A DNA stretch of 62,734 nt from DASQHY01 sp035602605 (GCA_035602605.1 DATNLZ010000028.1:1-62734), one strand, 5' to 3'; positions 46,121 through 54,546 are shown, numbered from the stretch's first letter. Notes: a model not told the origin generated them from the sequence alone. Numbers and translations are program-made.

Positions 46121-47431
46121 GTGCTGGTCGATGCCGGCGGACCCGTGTCCCCGCAGGGCAAGGCGGTGTGGAAGATTCCGCATCTTCGGTGGTGGATCGC
46201 CGGATTGTTGTTTACCTCGACAGTGATCAATTACGTAGACCGGCAGACGCTCTCGATTCTTGCTCGCAGGATTCAGGACGATCTGCGAATCAGCAACCTC
46301 CAATACTCCTACGTCCTTCAAGCCTTCCTGGCAGCATATACGGTGACGTTCCTGTTCGCGGGGAGAATCACCGACTGGCTGGGCACGCGGCTTAGCTTGG
46401 CCGCGTTCATTACTTGGTGGTCACTCGCTGACATGGCGACCGCGCTGGCGCAATCGGCATTCTCGTTGGGCGCTTTCCGGTTTCTGCTCGGCATTGGCGA
46501 GCCGGGAAATTTCACTGCGGCCCCGAAAGCGGTTTCGGAATGGTTCACGCCCGAGGAGCGGGGACTGGTCGTAGGCATTTACACGGCAGGAGCAACGCTC
46601 GGCGCCACCATTGCACCGCCTCTAATTGCGCTTCTCGCCGCCGGATGGGGTTGGCGTGCGGCTTTTGTCATGACCGGCGCGATCGGCCTGCTTTGGGTTA
46701 TTCCCTGGGTGTGGCTTTATCGGAAGCCTGAGGAGCATCCTCGCATCACGGAAGCCGAATGGGCGAAGATCGCTCCCAGTGCGAAAGCACCAGCCAAACA
46801 ACTGCCGGGAGGCGAGCAGGAACGCTGGATGTTGCTGCTCCGACGGCCTGACACATGGCTGCTGCTGCTCAGCCGCGTCATCACCGACCCGGTCTGGTAT
46901 TTCTACCTGTTCTGGTTCCCGAAGTACCTCACGGATGCGCGGCACCTGACGTTGCTTCAACTGGGTAAAACGGTCTGGGTGGTGTACTTGGCTGCGGACA
47001 TCGGCTCCATCCTCGGTGGCTGGGCGTCCGGACTCCTGATCAAACGCGGGATGCGTCCCGTGCCCAGCCGACTACGGGTGCTGACCGTGGCCGCTTGCTT
47101 CTTGCCGCTCAGTCCTTTGATTGCGCTGGTGCCTTCGGCACGCCTGGCCGTCGGGATCGCTGCTCTGGTAGTTCTGGCACACCTGACCTGGCAAGTGACA
47201 GTGGGAGTTTTGGTCGTCGATCTGTTCCCGCCCGCACTGGTTGCGACTGCCTGCGGTTTGGTGGCGGTAGGCAGCGGGATTGGCGGTGTCGTCTCGACGA
47301 ACGTAGTGGGTCATCTCGTGACGTCGTACTCGTATCTTCCGGTCTTCGCGATCATGGGTGTGTTGCATCCAATCGCCCTTATTCTGGTGCTGCGCATCCG
47401 GGAGCAGCGGCAAACAATGGCCGTAGACTAG
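46121..47431 (+). CDS. MFS permease, ACS-type hexuronate-like transporter (operon 2)
   Basis: A 436-residue inner-membrane permease with about 12 hydrophobic segments. STVINYVDRQTLSIL at the end of helix 1 is the ACS signature shared with hexuronate and galactonate transporters, DWLGTRLS is the 2-3 loop, and FLLGIGEPGNFTAAPKAVSEWF is the helix 4-5 region typical of ExuT-like proteins. It probably imports the mono- or disaccharide acid released by the exported enzymes. The GTG at 46121 with GGAG just upstream is used as start. It lies between the dehydratase and the mutarotase-like gene, and parallels the permease of operon 1. Confidence 0.88.
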   Translation: MLVDAGGPVSPQGKAVWKIPHLRWWIAGLLFTSTVINYVDRQTLSILARRIQDDLRISNLQYSYVLQAFLAAYTVTFLFAGRITDWLGTRLSLAAFITWWSLADMATALAQSAFSLGAFRFLLGIGEPGNFTAAPKAVSEWFTPEERGLVVGIYTAGATLGATIAPPLIALLAAGWGWRAAFVMTGAIGLLWVIPWVWLYRKPEEHPRITEAEWAKIAPSAKAPAKQLPGGEQERWMLLLRRPDTWLLLLSRVITDPVWYFYLFWFPKYLTDARHLTLLQLGKTVWVVYLAADIGSILGGWASGLLIKRGMRPVPSRLRVLTVAACFLPLSPLIALVPSARLAVGIAALVVLAHLTWQVTVGVLVVDLFPPALVATACGLVAVGSGIGGVVSTNVVGHLVTSYSYLPVFAIMGVLHPIALILVLRIREQRQTMAVD

Positions 47432-47439
47432 GGCTTGAG

Positions 47440-48534
47440 ATGGATGGAATAAAAGATTATCGCTGCTATCAGACATACTGGCACGAGCGGAATTTCGGCT
47501 GCCGTATCCGCGAATTTGTCTATCGTGGTCATCGCTGCCTGTCGCTGGAGAACCAATTCCTCAGAATAGTGATCGCAGCCGGCAAGGGCACGGACATTCT
47601 CGAGTTTTTGTACAAGCCGCTGGATATGGAATTGTTGTGGCACTCGTACAACGGCCTTCGGGAATTCGACAGTTATCGGGCGAGCAGTCCGCTGTCCGTT
47701 GGACATTTCCGCGATTATTATGCTGGCGGGTGGCACGAAATACTTCCGAATGGCGCAGCACCCAGCGAACACCGTGGCGCGTCATTTGGGCAGCACGGCG
47801 AGGCGACGCATCTTCCGTGGAGCTACCAGATCGAGATGGATGAGCCGGAGCGAGTGCAAGTGCGGTTCTGGGTGCGGCTGGTCCGGTTGCCTCTCGTGGT
47901 GCAGAAAACCTTCACTCTCGAAAGTGGGTCGTCCACCCTGCAAATTCACGAGCGTCTTCACAACGACGCTGGCCAACCGGTGGAGGCTCTCTGGGGCCAC
48001 CATCCTACGTTTGGCTGGCCATTCCTGGAGCGGGGCTGCCGAGTCTACCTCCCCCCCTGTGCCGCAGTGGTGAGCGATTCGCCGCTTGAAAACAGTCGGT
48101 TGGCTCCGTCGCAGCGTTGCCAGTGGCCTCGCGTCGCCGACCGCGGGGGCCATCCTCTGGATCTTTCTATGATTCCGGGGCCCGAGGCGGGTTCTCAGGA
48201 TTTTGTTCGCTTGGAAGACCTAGCCGATGGATGGTTTGCGATCGTGAACCCTGGCCGGCAGGTCGGCTTCGCGTTCCGCTGGGATGTGCGCCTTTTTCCT
48301 GTCCTGGGATTCTGGCAGGTGTTTCGGGGTGCGCCGGACTACCCGTGGTACGGCATGAATTATTTAGCCGCGCTCGAACCCGCCTGCGACCTACCCTCTT
48401 TAAAGGAAGCGGCGGCGAGAGGGACCGCGATTCGCATAGAGCCGGGACGCTCGGTAGAAACGGAACTGGAAGCAACGGTTTTTCGGTCCCCATTGGAAGT
48501 GAAGACGGTGAAATCGAAAGGCATTCTCGAGTAA
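47440..48534 (+). CDS. Aldose 1-epimerase-like (galactose mutarotase fold) protein
   Basis: A 364-residue cytoplasmic protein with the mutarotase-like beta-sandwich pattern: ENQFLRIVIAAGKGTDILEF at the start, the central WGHHPTFGWPFLERG with the His-rich motif of the active site, and a closing EPACDLPSLKEAAARGTAIR then IEPGRSVETELEA, the usual family end. It resembles the DUF4432/aldose-epimerase group rather than classical GalM. It probably interconverts anomers of the imported sugar before oxidation by the SDR. The ATG at 47440 is eight bases after the permease stop; a much longer upstream reading of this frame runs inside the permease gene and is rejected. Confidence 0.75.
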   Translation: MDGIKDYRCYQTYWHERNFGCRIREFVYRGHRCLSLENQFLRIVIAAGKGTDILEFLYKPLDMELLWHSYNGLREFDSYRASSPLSVGHFRDYYAGGWHEILPNGAAPSEHRGASFGQHGEATHLPWSYQIEMDEPERVQVRFWVRLVRLPLVVQKTFTLESGSSTLQIHERLHNDAGQPVEALWGHHPTFGWPFLERGCRVYLPPCAAVVSDSPLENSRLAPSQRCQWPRVADRGGHPLDLSMIPGPEAGSQDFVRLEDLADGWFAIVNPGRQVGFAFRWDVRLFPVLGFWQVFRGAPDYPWYGMNYLAALEPACDLPSLKEAAARGTAIRIEPGRSVETELEATVFRSPLEVKTVKSKGILE

Positions 48535-48554
48535 GAAGAGAGGAACGCCAAACG

Positions 48555-49274
48555 ATGGTGGAGCTGAGCCAAATCAAGAGAGAACGTGCGGCAGACAGCA
48601 TCTACGAGGCGCTGCGGCATGCCATCCTGAATCATGTTTTTCAGTCCGGCGAGCGCCTGGATGTTCGGTTGCTCGCCAGAAAGTTTGACGTGAGCGCTAC
48701 GCCCGTGAAGAGTGCCATTCAAATGCTGGTGACGGTTGGGCTCGTAGAAATCAAGCCGCGCAGTGGTACTTTCGTTGCGCGTCTGACCGCAAGAGACGTG
48801 GCCGAGACGTTTGATCTCCGACGCGCGCTCGAGTGCCTTGCCGCAGAAAGCGCCGTACACAATGTGACCGATAACGCACTCCGGCACCTCTCGGATTTGA
48901 TCGACAAGATGCGCGGATCACTGCGCACCGAAGATCATAGCAAGTACAACACCGACTTCCATCGAACGCTGATTCGGCTGTCAGGGAACCATAAACTCTT
49001 AGGAGTCTATGACGCATTGCATGCGCACATCCGTATTGCACGGATTCACAGCTCTCAAGAGAGCTGGCATGCGCGGCTCCCGTACGAGCAGGAGGAGCAC
49101 GTGGAAATTTTAGATGCGCTCCGGAAGCGCGATGCCCCGGGAATGATCCGGGCGTTAACCAAACATATCAACCGGGCAAAGGAAGTATTGTTGGAGAGTC
49201 TTAAGGGGCAAAAACATGAACGGCGGGCCGATGGAAGGAGTTTTTCCGATACTCGCGACGACCTTCAACGATGA
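48555..49274 (+). CDS. GntR/FCD-family transcriptional regulator (operon 2)
   Basis: A 239-residue regulator: winged helix at about 12-75 (DSIYEALRHAILNHVFQSGE, LARKFDVSATPVKSAIQMLV, GLVEIKPRSGTFVARL) and an FCD domain with DFHRTLIRLSGNHKLLGVYD and the His-rich EEHVEILDALRKRDAPG containing likely metal ligands. Such proteins in uronate loci sense the acid sugar or its keto-deoxy product and repress in its absence. Its last ~20 codons overlap the aldolase gene by 59 bases, an unusually long coupling overlap. The 28-bp palindrome at 28268 is a candidate binding site by location. Confidence 0.85.
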   Translation: MVELSQIKRERAADSIYEALRHAILNHVFQSGERLDVRLLARKFDVSATPVKSAIQMLVTVGLVEIKPRSGTFVARLTARDVAETFDLRRALECLAAESAVHNVTDNALRHLSDLIDKMRGSLRTEDHSKYNTDFHRTLIRLSGNHKLLGVYDALHAHIRIARIHSSQESWHARLPYEQEEHVEILDALRKRDAPGMIRALTKHINRAKEVLLESLKGQKHERRADGRSFSDTRDDLQR

Positions 49275-50130
49275 CGGGAGCCTGGACCTGAAAAGCCAGG
49301 CGGAACTGCTGAATCACCTACTGGAGGCGGGCGCGCACGGACTGGGGCTGTTCGGGAACGCGAGCGAGGGTTACACCCTCATGCCGGAGGAAAAAGTCGC
49401 CCTCCTGAAGCTGATTGTTCGTGAAGCTGCTAATCGGGTCTCGATTGTTGTGAGCACCGGGCATACAGGTACGGATGCGGCCGTACGTAACAGCCAGGAA
49501 GCCGAAGCACTAGGCGCTTCGGCCCTCATGATTCTTCCTCCTTATTACCTGCGGCCGGACGCCGATGGCCTGATGTATTACTTTGAATCGATCAGCAAGG
49601 CGGTGCGGATTCCCATCATGGTGCAGGATGCACCGCTGATGACCCAGGTAACGATGCCCACGAGCTTGTTATTGCGCATGGCGGACGAACTGGAGAACGT
49701 CCGCTACGTGAAAGTAGAGGCGCCGCCGACACCATCGAAGGTCTCGAAGGTCGTTCAGGCCAGCAAGGGGAAGCTGACCGTGTTTGGTGGCCTCAACGGC
49801 CAGTTCTTGATCGAGGAATTCGAGCGCGGTGCTCGCGGGACCATGCCGGGGAGTGACATGACCTCGCTTTATGTCCGCCTGTGGCGGAAACTCGAGCGTG
49901 GAGACATGCCCGGTGCCTGGAAATTGTTCTCGCAGATGCTGCCGCTGATCCGCTTTGAACTCCAGCCCGGGATGGGTGTCTCGGCGATGAAGCACAACCT
50001 ACACGCCCAGGGAGTGATCCGCAGCACGCGCGTCCGTCATCCCACCGTTTCTCTCGGCGCGGAAAGCCTGCGTGAACTCGAGTTTCTCAGGAACCTCGTC
50101 CAATGCGACTCGCCGGACACATTGCAGTAA
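49216..50130 (+). CDS. DapA-family aldolase (2-keto-3-deoxy-acid aldolase-like)
   Basis: A 304-residue TIM-barrel lyase of the dihydrodipicolinate synthase/N-acetylneuraminate lyase family. FGNASEGYTL is the pyruvate-carboxylate loop, ILPPYYLRP carries the catalytic Tyr, and VRYVKVEAPPTP holds the Schiff-base Lys166. Members without lysine-biosynthesis context cleave 2-keto-3-deoxy sugar acids to pyruvate and an aldehyde. Here it should act on the product of the enolase-superfamily dehydratase. It overlaps the regulator gene upstream by 59 bases and the SDR gene downstream by 28, which implies tight co-translation. ATG at 49216; an internal Met six residues on is an alternative. Confidence 0.87.
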   Translation: MNGGPMEGVFPILATTFNDDGSLDLKSQAELLNHLLEAGAHGLGLFGNASEGYTLMPEEKVALLKLIVREAANRVSIVVSTGHTGTDAAVRNSQEAEALGASALMILPPYYLRPDADGLMYYFESISKAVRIPIMVQDAPLMTQVTMPTSLLLRMADELENVRYVKVEAPPTPSKVSKVVQASKGKLTVFGGLNGQFLIEEFERGARGTMPGSDMTSLYVRLWRKLERGDMPGAWKLFSQMLPLIRFELQPGMGVSAMKHNLHAQGVIRSTRVRHPTVSLGAESLRELEFLRNLVQCDSPDTLQ

Positions 50131-50855
50131 TTACGGGCGCGGCAAGCGGAATCGGCCGTGCGTGCGTCGACCTATTTACCCGAGAGGGAGCAGGAGTTGC
50201 ACTGGTCGACCGCTGCCATGTTCGCCTCCCAGAGGCTGCCCGTTGTGTCGCTGCGACCGTTGACGTGACTTCAGCGGAGGAAGTGCGCGGCGCTGCAGAA
50301 ATGGTTCGAGACAAGTTGGGCGAGCCGAATATTCTGGTAAATTGTGCCGCCGTAACTGCATTCGCCGATACTCTCTCGACTACAAAAGCTGACTTCCGGT
50401 CGGTGTTCGACGTGAATGTCCTCGGCATTCTGAATATCTGTCAAGCATTTGTTCCTGCCATGCAGGATCGAAAAGGCGGTTCGATTGTGAATGTTTCTTC
50501 GATCACCGGCATTGTCGGGGCGCCGGGACTGTCCGCCTATTCTGCTTCTAAGGGTGCGATTATCACGCTCACGCGAACCATGGCGCTCGAGTTGGCGGAA
50601 AGGTCGATCCGGGTGAATTGCGTCTGCCCAGCATCAGTTGATACCCCCCTGACTCAAGCGTCGTTCGACCGGACGCCAGACCCCGCTAGGACGCGCGAGT
50701 TGAATATCAAGCGCCATCCTCTTGGGCGCTTGGGTAAGCCCGAGGACGTTGCGAATCTCATCCTGTTTCTCGCTTCAGACGAAGCTTCTTGGATCACTGG
50801 TGGCACCTACGTTATCGACGGCGGTGCAAGTATCGCGCGGCGCTGGCAGGAGTAA
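50103..50855 (+). CDS. Short-chain dehydrogenase/reductase
   Basis: A 250-residue classical SDR. The cofactor motif TGAASGIGRA is near residue 11, LVDRCH follows the second strand (its Asp favours NAD), NCAAVT replaces the common NNAG, the catalytic Ser is in VNVSSITG, and Tyr146/Lys150 are in YSASKGA. The family end GGTYVIDGGA is intact. With the mutarotase, dehydratase and aldolase it can supply the sugar dehydrogenase step of a non-phosphorylative pathway, oxidising an aldose to the aldonolactone. A role as keto-acid or aldehyde reductase is also possible. Confidence 0.87.
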   Translation: MRLAGHIAVITGAASGIGRACVDLFTREGAGVALVDRCHVRLPEAARCVAATVDVTSAEEVRGAAEMVRDKLGEPNILVNCAAVTAFADTLSTTKADFRSVFDVNVLGILNICQAFVPAMQDRKGGSIVNVSSITGIVGAPGLSAYSASKGAIITLTRTMALELAERSIRVNCVCPASVDTPLTQASFDRTPDPARTRELNIKRHPLGRLGKPEDVANLILFLASDEASWITGGTYVIDGGASIARRWQE

Positions 50856-51044
50856 GCAGGACAACTCGAGTCACGCCACCACACGGTCTGGGTCGGCGGC
50901 GGCAAGTGATCCGGAACGTGGCAAGGATTGGGAATCGGGTGAAGAAGGGCATTCCCGGTACGCCATGACCGAACTGCCCCAATTCCAAACAGCAATTATC
51001 GCGTAACTCCTTCAGAGAGGATAACCAGAAAGACGGGAGGAAAT
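50856..51044 (+). other. Short gap, no feature seen except a ribosome binding site
   Basis: No coding frame with protein character. GGGAGG at about 51035 is the ribosome binding site for the nitrilase-family gene. No terminator or promoter was recognised, so read-through from the SDR gene is assumed. Confidence 0.4.
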
Positions 51045-51980
51045 ATGATTTCGAGGACGGATACATATCCGCGGTGCGTAGGGCCTCGCAGCGTGATCGC
51101 ATTGACCATCGCCGGACTCTTGGGGTTGTTGTCCGCACAAGGGCAGACATCTAGTGTGAACCTCAAAGTTGCGGCAGTTCAGTTTCGCTCCTCGCTCGAT
51201 ATTAACGACAATTCCGAACGAATAACCAAGTCTCTGATGCAACTTGCTGCTGAGGGTGTTCAGGTCGCCGTGTTCCCTGAATGTGCGTTGACGGGCTATT
51301 ACCAGGGTCCTGATATGCCGACTCCCGAATATGAGATTGTGGCTGCGGAAGAGCGACTGCGGCAAACCTGCCGTAATAGGAAAATTTCAGTGGTTTTTGG
51401 AAGCGTGCACAAAGTCAATGGCCACGCTTACGACACGGCAGTCGTCTTCAATTCGCACGGAGATCTTGTCGAGCGATACGGCAAGATATATTTAGCCGAC
51501 GAAAAATGGGCAGTCCGCGGCAACCACATTGCGTATTTTGAACTGGAAGGCATCCCCTCAACGGTAATAATCTGCCACGATGAACGTTACCCTGAGCTGG
51601 TTCGCCTTCCAGCCATCGAAGGAGCGCGTGTCGTCTACTACATAAGCTCGGAATCTCCGCTGAAAGAAGAATCCAAGATTGCTCCATACCGCGCGCAGAT
51701 GATGGCCAGGGCCGTAGAGAATTCAGTTTTTGTGGTAAATGCGAATGCACCCGCCAATTCCGACCTCACTGGTTCCCATGGGCAAAGCCGGATAATAGAC
51801 ATTGACGGCAATGTCCTCAGGGAGGCCTCGATCTTTGGAGAGGACGTGCTGATTTGGACTCTCAGTATCAAGCCTGAAAGGTCCGCGTGGCCGACGAATT
51901 CGCTGAAAAGTCCAACTGCCGATTGGTGGCGTTCTGGTGTCGACTGGATGATGAAAAACCGCAAACGGCAACTCGAGTAA
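51045..51980 (+). CDS. Exported carbon-nitrogen hydrolase (nitrilase superfamily)
   Basis: A 311-residue protein with a signal peptide (VIALTIAGLLGLLSAQGQ), unusual for a family that is mostly cytoplasmic. The catalytic Glu-Lys-Cys triad is complete: Glu79 (AVFPECALTGYY), Lys147 (RYGKIYLADE) and Cys177 (VIICHDERYPEL). It hydrolyses a non-peptide C-N bond, as amidases, nitrilases and N-carbamoyl-amino-acid amidohydrolases do. In the periplasm it could release an amide-linked group from the imported glycan or, less likely, act on a ureido compound from operon 1. It is followed after 67 bases by the TAT-exported hydrolase. Confidence 0.85.
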   Translation: MISRTDTYPRCVGPRSVIALTIAGLLGLLSAQGQTSSVNLKVAAVQFRSSLDINDNSERITKSLMQLAAEGVQVAVFPECALTGYYQGPDMPTPEYEIVAAEERLRQTCRNRKISVVFGSVHKVNGHAYDTAVVFNSHGDLVERYGKIYLADEKWAVRGNHIAYFELEGIPSTVIICHDERYPELVRLPAIEGARVVYYISSESPLKEESKIAPYRAQMMARAVENSVFVVNANAPANSDLTGSHGQSRIIDIDGNVLREASIFGEDVLIWTLSIKPERSAWPTNSLKSPTADWWRSGVDWMMKNRKRQLE

Positions 51981-52047
51981 TCCTTCTCGGGCAAATCTCT
52001 CTGAAGGGCCCTAGGTTTTCCGCCGTCAAGCCGGCGGAGGAGTTTCA

Positions 52048-54198
52048 ATGAACAAACATTCGCGGCGCAAGTTTCTCGCAGGTGTGGGTTTGGGATTACC
52101 GGGTGCATTGATCGCGCCGCCGGGCCGTGCTGGGCAAACATCGAGTGTCCGTGCACAAGATCTTCCTCCTGCTGATCCACGTTACCTTCCAGCCAGGGAC
52201 GCGCGCCTCGATGTCCGTACGCTCGACACGCCGCGTACGCCTTTTCACTATGAGTCACGCGCGAACTGGGAGGCGCGTGCCACGCGACTGCGCCAGCAAG
52301 TCCTCTGCGCGGCGGGACTGTGGCCGATGACTGAACGGAGTCCTCTCCGAGCACAGATTTTCGATCGGATCGAAGGTGGCAACTTCTCGGTAGAGAAGGT
52401 CTATTTCGAAAGTTACCCAGGCTTTTTCTGTACCGGAAACCTGTACCGACCACAGGGCGGCGAGGTCAAGGCACCCTTTCCTGGAATCCTCTGTCCGCAC
52501 GGGCATTGGAATTACGGGCGGCTGGAACACAGCCCGCATGAACCCAACGGATGTTCCGTTCCACAGCGGTGCATGAACCTCGCGATGCAAGGGTATGTGG
52601 CCTTCGCTTATGACATGGTTGGATACAACGACAGTTTCCAGGTTCCCCACTACTACCAGCACGATGAGAAAGCTCCGTGGGCGCTGACACCTGATGGTTT
52701 GCGCCTGTGGCTGTGGGGCATAAGCCAACTAGGACTCCAGCTCTGGAACTCAATCCGCGCGCTTGATTTCTTGGTCGCGCTCCCCGATGTCGATTCAGAG
52801 CGAATTGCCGTGACCGGCGCTTCAGGTGGTGGCACACAGACATTCCTGCTTACCGCTGTGGACGAGCGTGTGAAGGTGAGCGCGCCAGTTAACATGATTT
52901 CGCATTTCATGCAGGGCGGCTGCCTCTGTGAGAACGCCCCCAACCTGCGCATTGATACTGACAACATGGAACTTGGGGCTCTCGCAGCGCCTCGGCCTGT
53001 GCTGATGGTCTCGGCCACGGGGGATTGGACGCGCGATACAGGCAGGATCGAGTATCCAGCCATCGCAGCAATCTATGAACTATTCGGGGCCCGCTCCCGA
53101 CTGGCCCATGAGCAGTTTCCTTTTCAACACAACTACAACCGCTCGAGCCGCGAAGCAGTGTATAGGTTCTTTGCTCGCTGGCTGAGTAAGGAGCCCGCGA
53201 AAAGTGCGCCCGCAACCATAGAGGAGAAGGGTGAGTTTCACATTGATCCGGGGCATTTGCTGGTGTTCGCTCGCCGCACGCCGCCAGCCGGCGCTGTTGA
53301 CGCACGAGAGCTCACTGAGAACCTGCTGGCGACATATCGCGACCAGTTGGAAAAGGCTCGCCCCGCTGGCCCCGAACAGTTGAAGGAGTACCGCCGGAAG
53401 TTCGGCCCAGTCTATCGGACGGCATTGATGGTGGAAACGCCTTCAGCCGACGATCTACGTTGGTGGAGAGTTGATAGTGAGGGACAGCAGGGATCAGATG
53501 GCGTGAACTGGTTACGCGTCATTCTGGGGCGGGCTTCGGTGGGAGACAGAATTCCGAGCACATTGGTGCGGCCTGCACGGAAACCACGCTTGGCGGCGCT
53601 GATTGCGCATCCCGAGGGGGCGCAGGTTGTCCTAGGCAGTCCGGCATCTCCCACACCACTCGAGCGTGAGCTCGCAAGGCGAAGTTGCCTTGTGCTTGCC
53701 ATCAACGCATTTCAAACTGGTGCGGCGCTCGATTCGGCCCGAAAGATGGAGGGCAACTACTTCTCCACTTACAACCGCACCGATGACACTGAACGCGTCC
53801 AGGACATCCTGACCGCCTTGGCGTACCTTGAAGTTGCCTGGGGACTACACGAGATACTTGTGATTGGGCACGGACAGGCCGGGCTGTGGTGCCTATTGGC
53901 TCGCCCATTTTTCTCAAAGGCTTATCCGGTAGCTGCTGATGTCGCAGGCTTTGAAAACACCAAAGATGAGGCCTACCTTGAGAAGCTCCACATCCCTTTA
54001 TTACGCCGAGCAGGAGATTTTCAGACCGCCGCCTTGCTCTCCCCAGCGTCACCACTGCTACTCCACAACCTTGCTGGGCGCTTTGCGAGTGATTCATTCA
54101 CTCGCATGTACGCCTTGCATACTGCAGAGCACCACCTGCGGATTTCGGAAAAGCAATTGTCAGACGCTGAACTTGTTGAGTGGCTTGTAAGGAGATAG
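52048..54198 (+). CDS. TAT-exported two-domain alpha/beta hydrolase, acetyl-xylan-esterase-like
   Basis: A 716-residue protein with a twin-arginine signal (SRRKFLAGVGLGLPGAL). Domain 1 (about 40-390) is an alpha/beta hydrolase of the acetyl-xylan-esterase/glucuronoyl-esterase-like type: CPHGHWNYGR near the oxyanion hole, the nucleophile elbow GASGGGTQ with Ser259, and FQHNYNR with the probable His. Domain 2 (about 500-716) is a second hydrolase fold in which the elbow is GHGQAG at 607-612, with Gly instead of Ser, so it should be inactive and perhaps structural or substrate-binding. It likely removes ester groups from the polymer. It is the last gene of operon 2; GGAGGAG precedes the ATG. Confidence 0.8.
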   Translation: MNKHSRRKFLAGVGLGLPGALIAPPGRAGQTSSVRAQDLPPADPRYLPARDARLDVRTLDTPRTPFHYESRANWEARATRLRQQVLCAAGLWPMTERSPLRAQIFDRIEGGNFSVEKVYFESYPGFFCTGNLYRPQGGEVKAPFPGILCPHGHWNYGRLEHSPHEPNGCSVPQRCMNLAMQGYVAFAYDMVGYNDSFQVPHYYQHDEKAPWALTPDGLRLWLWGISQLGLQLWNSIRALDFLVALPDVDSERIAVTGASGGGTQTFLLTAVDERVKVSAPVNMISHFMQGGCLCENAPNLRIDTDNMELGALAAPRPVLMVSATGDWTRDTGRIEYPAIAAIYELFGARSRLAHEQFPFQHNYNRSSREAVYRFFARWLSKEPAKSAPATIEEKGEFHIDPGHLLVFARRTPPAGAVDARELTENLLATYRDQLEKARPAGPEQLKEYRRKFGPVYRTALMVETPSADDLRWWRVDSEGQQGSDGVNWLRVILGRASVGDRIPSTLVRPARKPRLAALIAHPEGAQVVLGSPASPTPLERELARRSCLVLAINAFQTGAALDSARKMEGNYFSTYNRTDDTERVQDILTALAYLEVAWGLHEILVIGHGQAGLWCLLARPFFSKAYPVAADVAGFENTKDEAYLEKLHIPLLRRAGDFQTAALLSPASPLLLHNLAGRFASDSFTRMYALHTAEHHLRISEKQLSDAELVEWLVRR

Positions 54199-54210
54199 CG
54201 GGGCAGGTCA

Positions 54211-54423
54211 GTGACCCACACCTACCACATCATGCATGTCACGAATTTGGAGAGCATCCTCCAACGAGGAGGCCTTCTCTGCGGCCGATTGTTTCACGCT
54301 CGATACCTCAGATCGGAACAAGCATTCGGCCACAGACCGAATACTCGTTCCGCAATCTCATTTGCACCGAAGTGTCGGCAAAATCATGATCTTGGTCTCA
54401 CAGTAATTCAAATGTTGAGGTAG
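54211..54423 (+). pseudogene. Remnant of a darT-like toxin gene (N-terminal part)
   Basis: A GTG-initiated 70-codon frame whose start, TYHIMHVTNLESILQRGGLL, resembles the N-terminal NAD-binding region of DarT, the DNA thymidine ADP-ribosyltransferase of DarTG toxin-antitoxin modules. After ~25 residues the similarity is lost and the frame soon stops. Full DarT is about 200 residues, and no DarG macrodomain antitoxin follows. It starts 12 bases after the hydrolase stop and is followed by tRNA debris and the second direct repeat, so it is probably a recombination scar. Confidence 0.45.
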
Positions 54424-54473
54424 CACGAACTAAATAGCAGTATTAGAGTGAAAACAAAAGTGTTGTGCGGTCC

Positions 54474-54546
54474 CCGGTAGCTCAACGGTAGAGCGCTCGG
54501 CTGTTAATTAACCGAAGGGTTGAGGGCGCAGCCCCATCGGAGTTCG
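54474..54546 (+). pseudogene. Degenerate tRNA-Asn gene
   Basis: TCCCCGGTAGCTCAACGGTA, GAGCGCTCGGCTGTTAA is the 5' half of tRNA-Asn(GUU). The anticodon loop is expanded by a duplicated TTAA (CTGTTAATTAA, 11 bases). The T-arm is shortened to AGGGCGCAGCCCC and there is no acceptor 3' strand to pair with TCCCCGG. It cannot fold into a normal tRNA. Confidence 0.65.
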
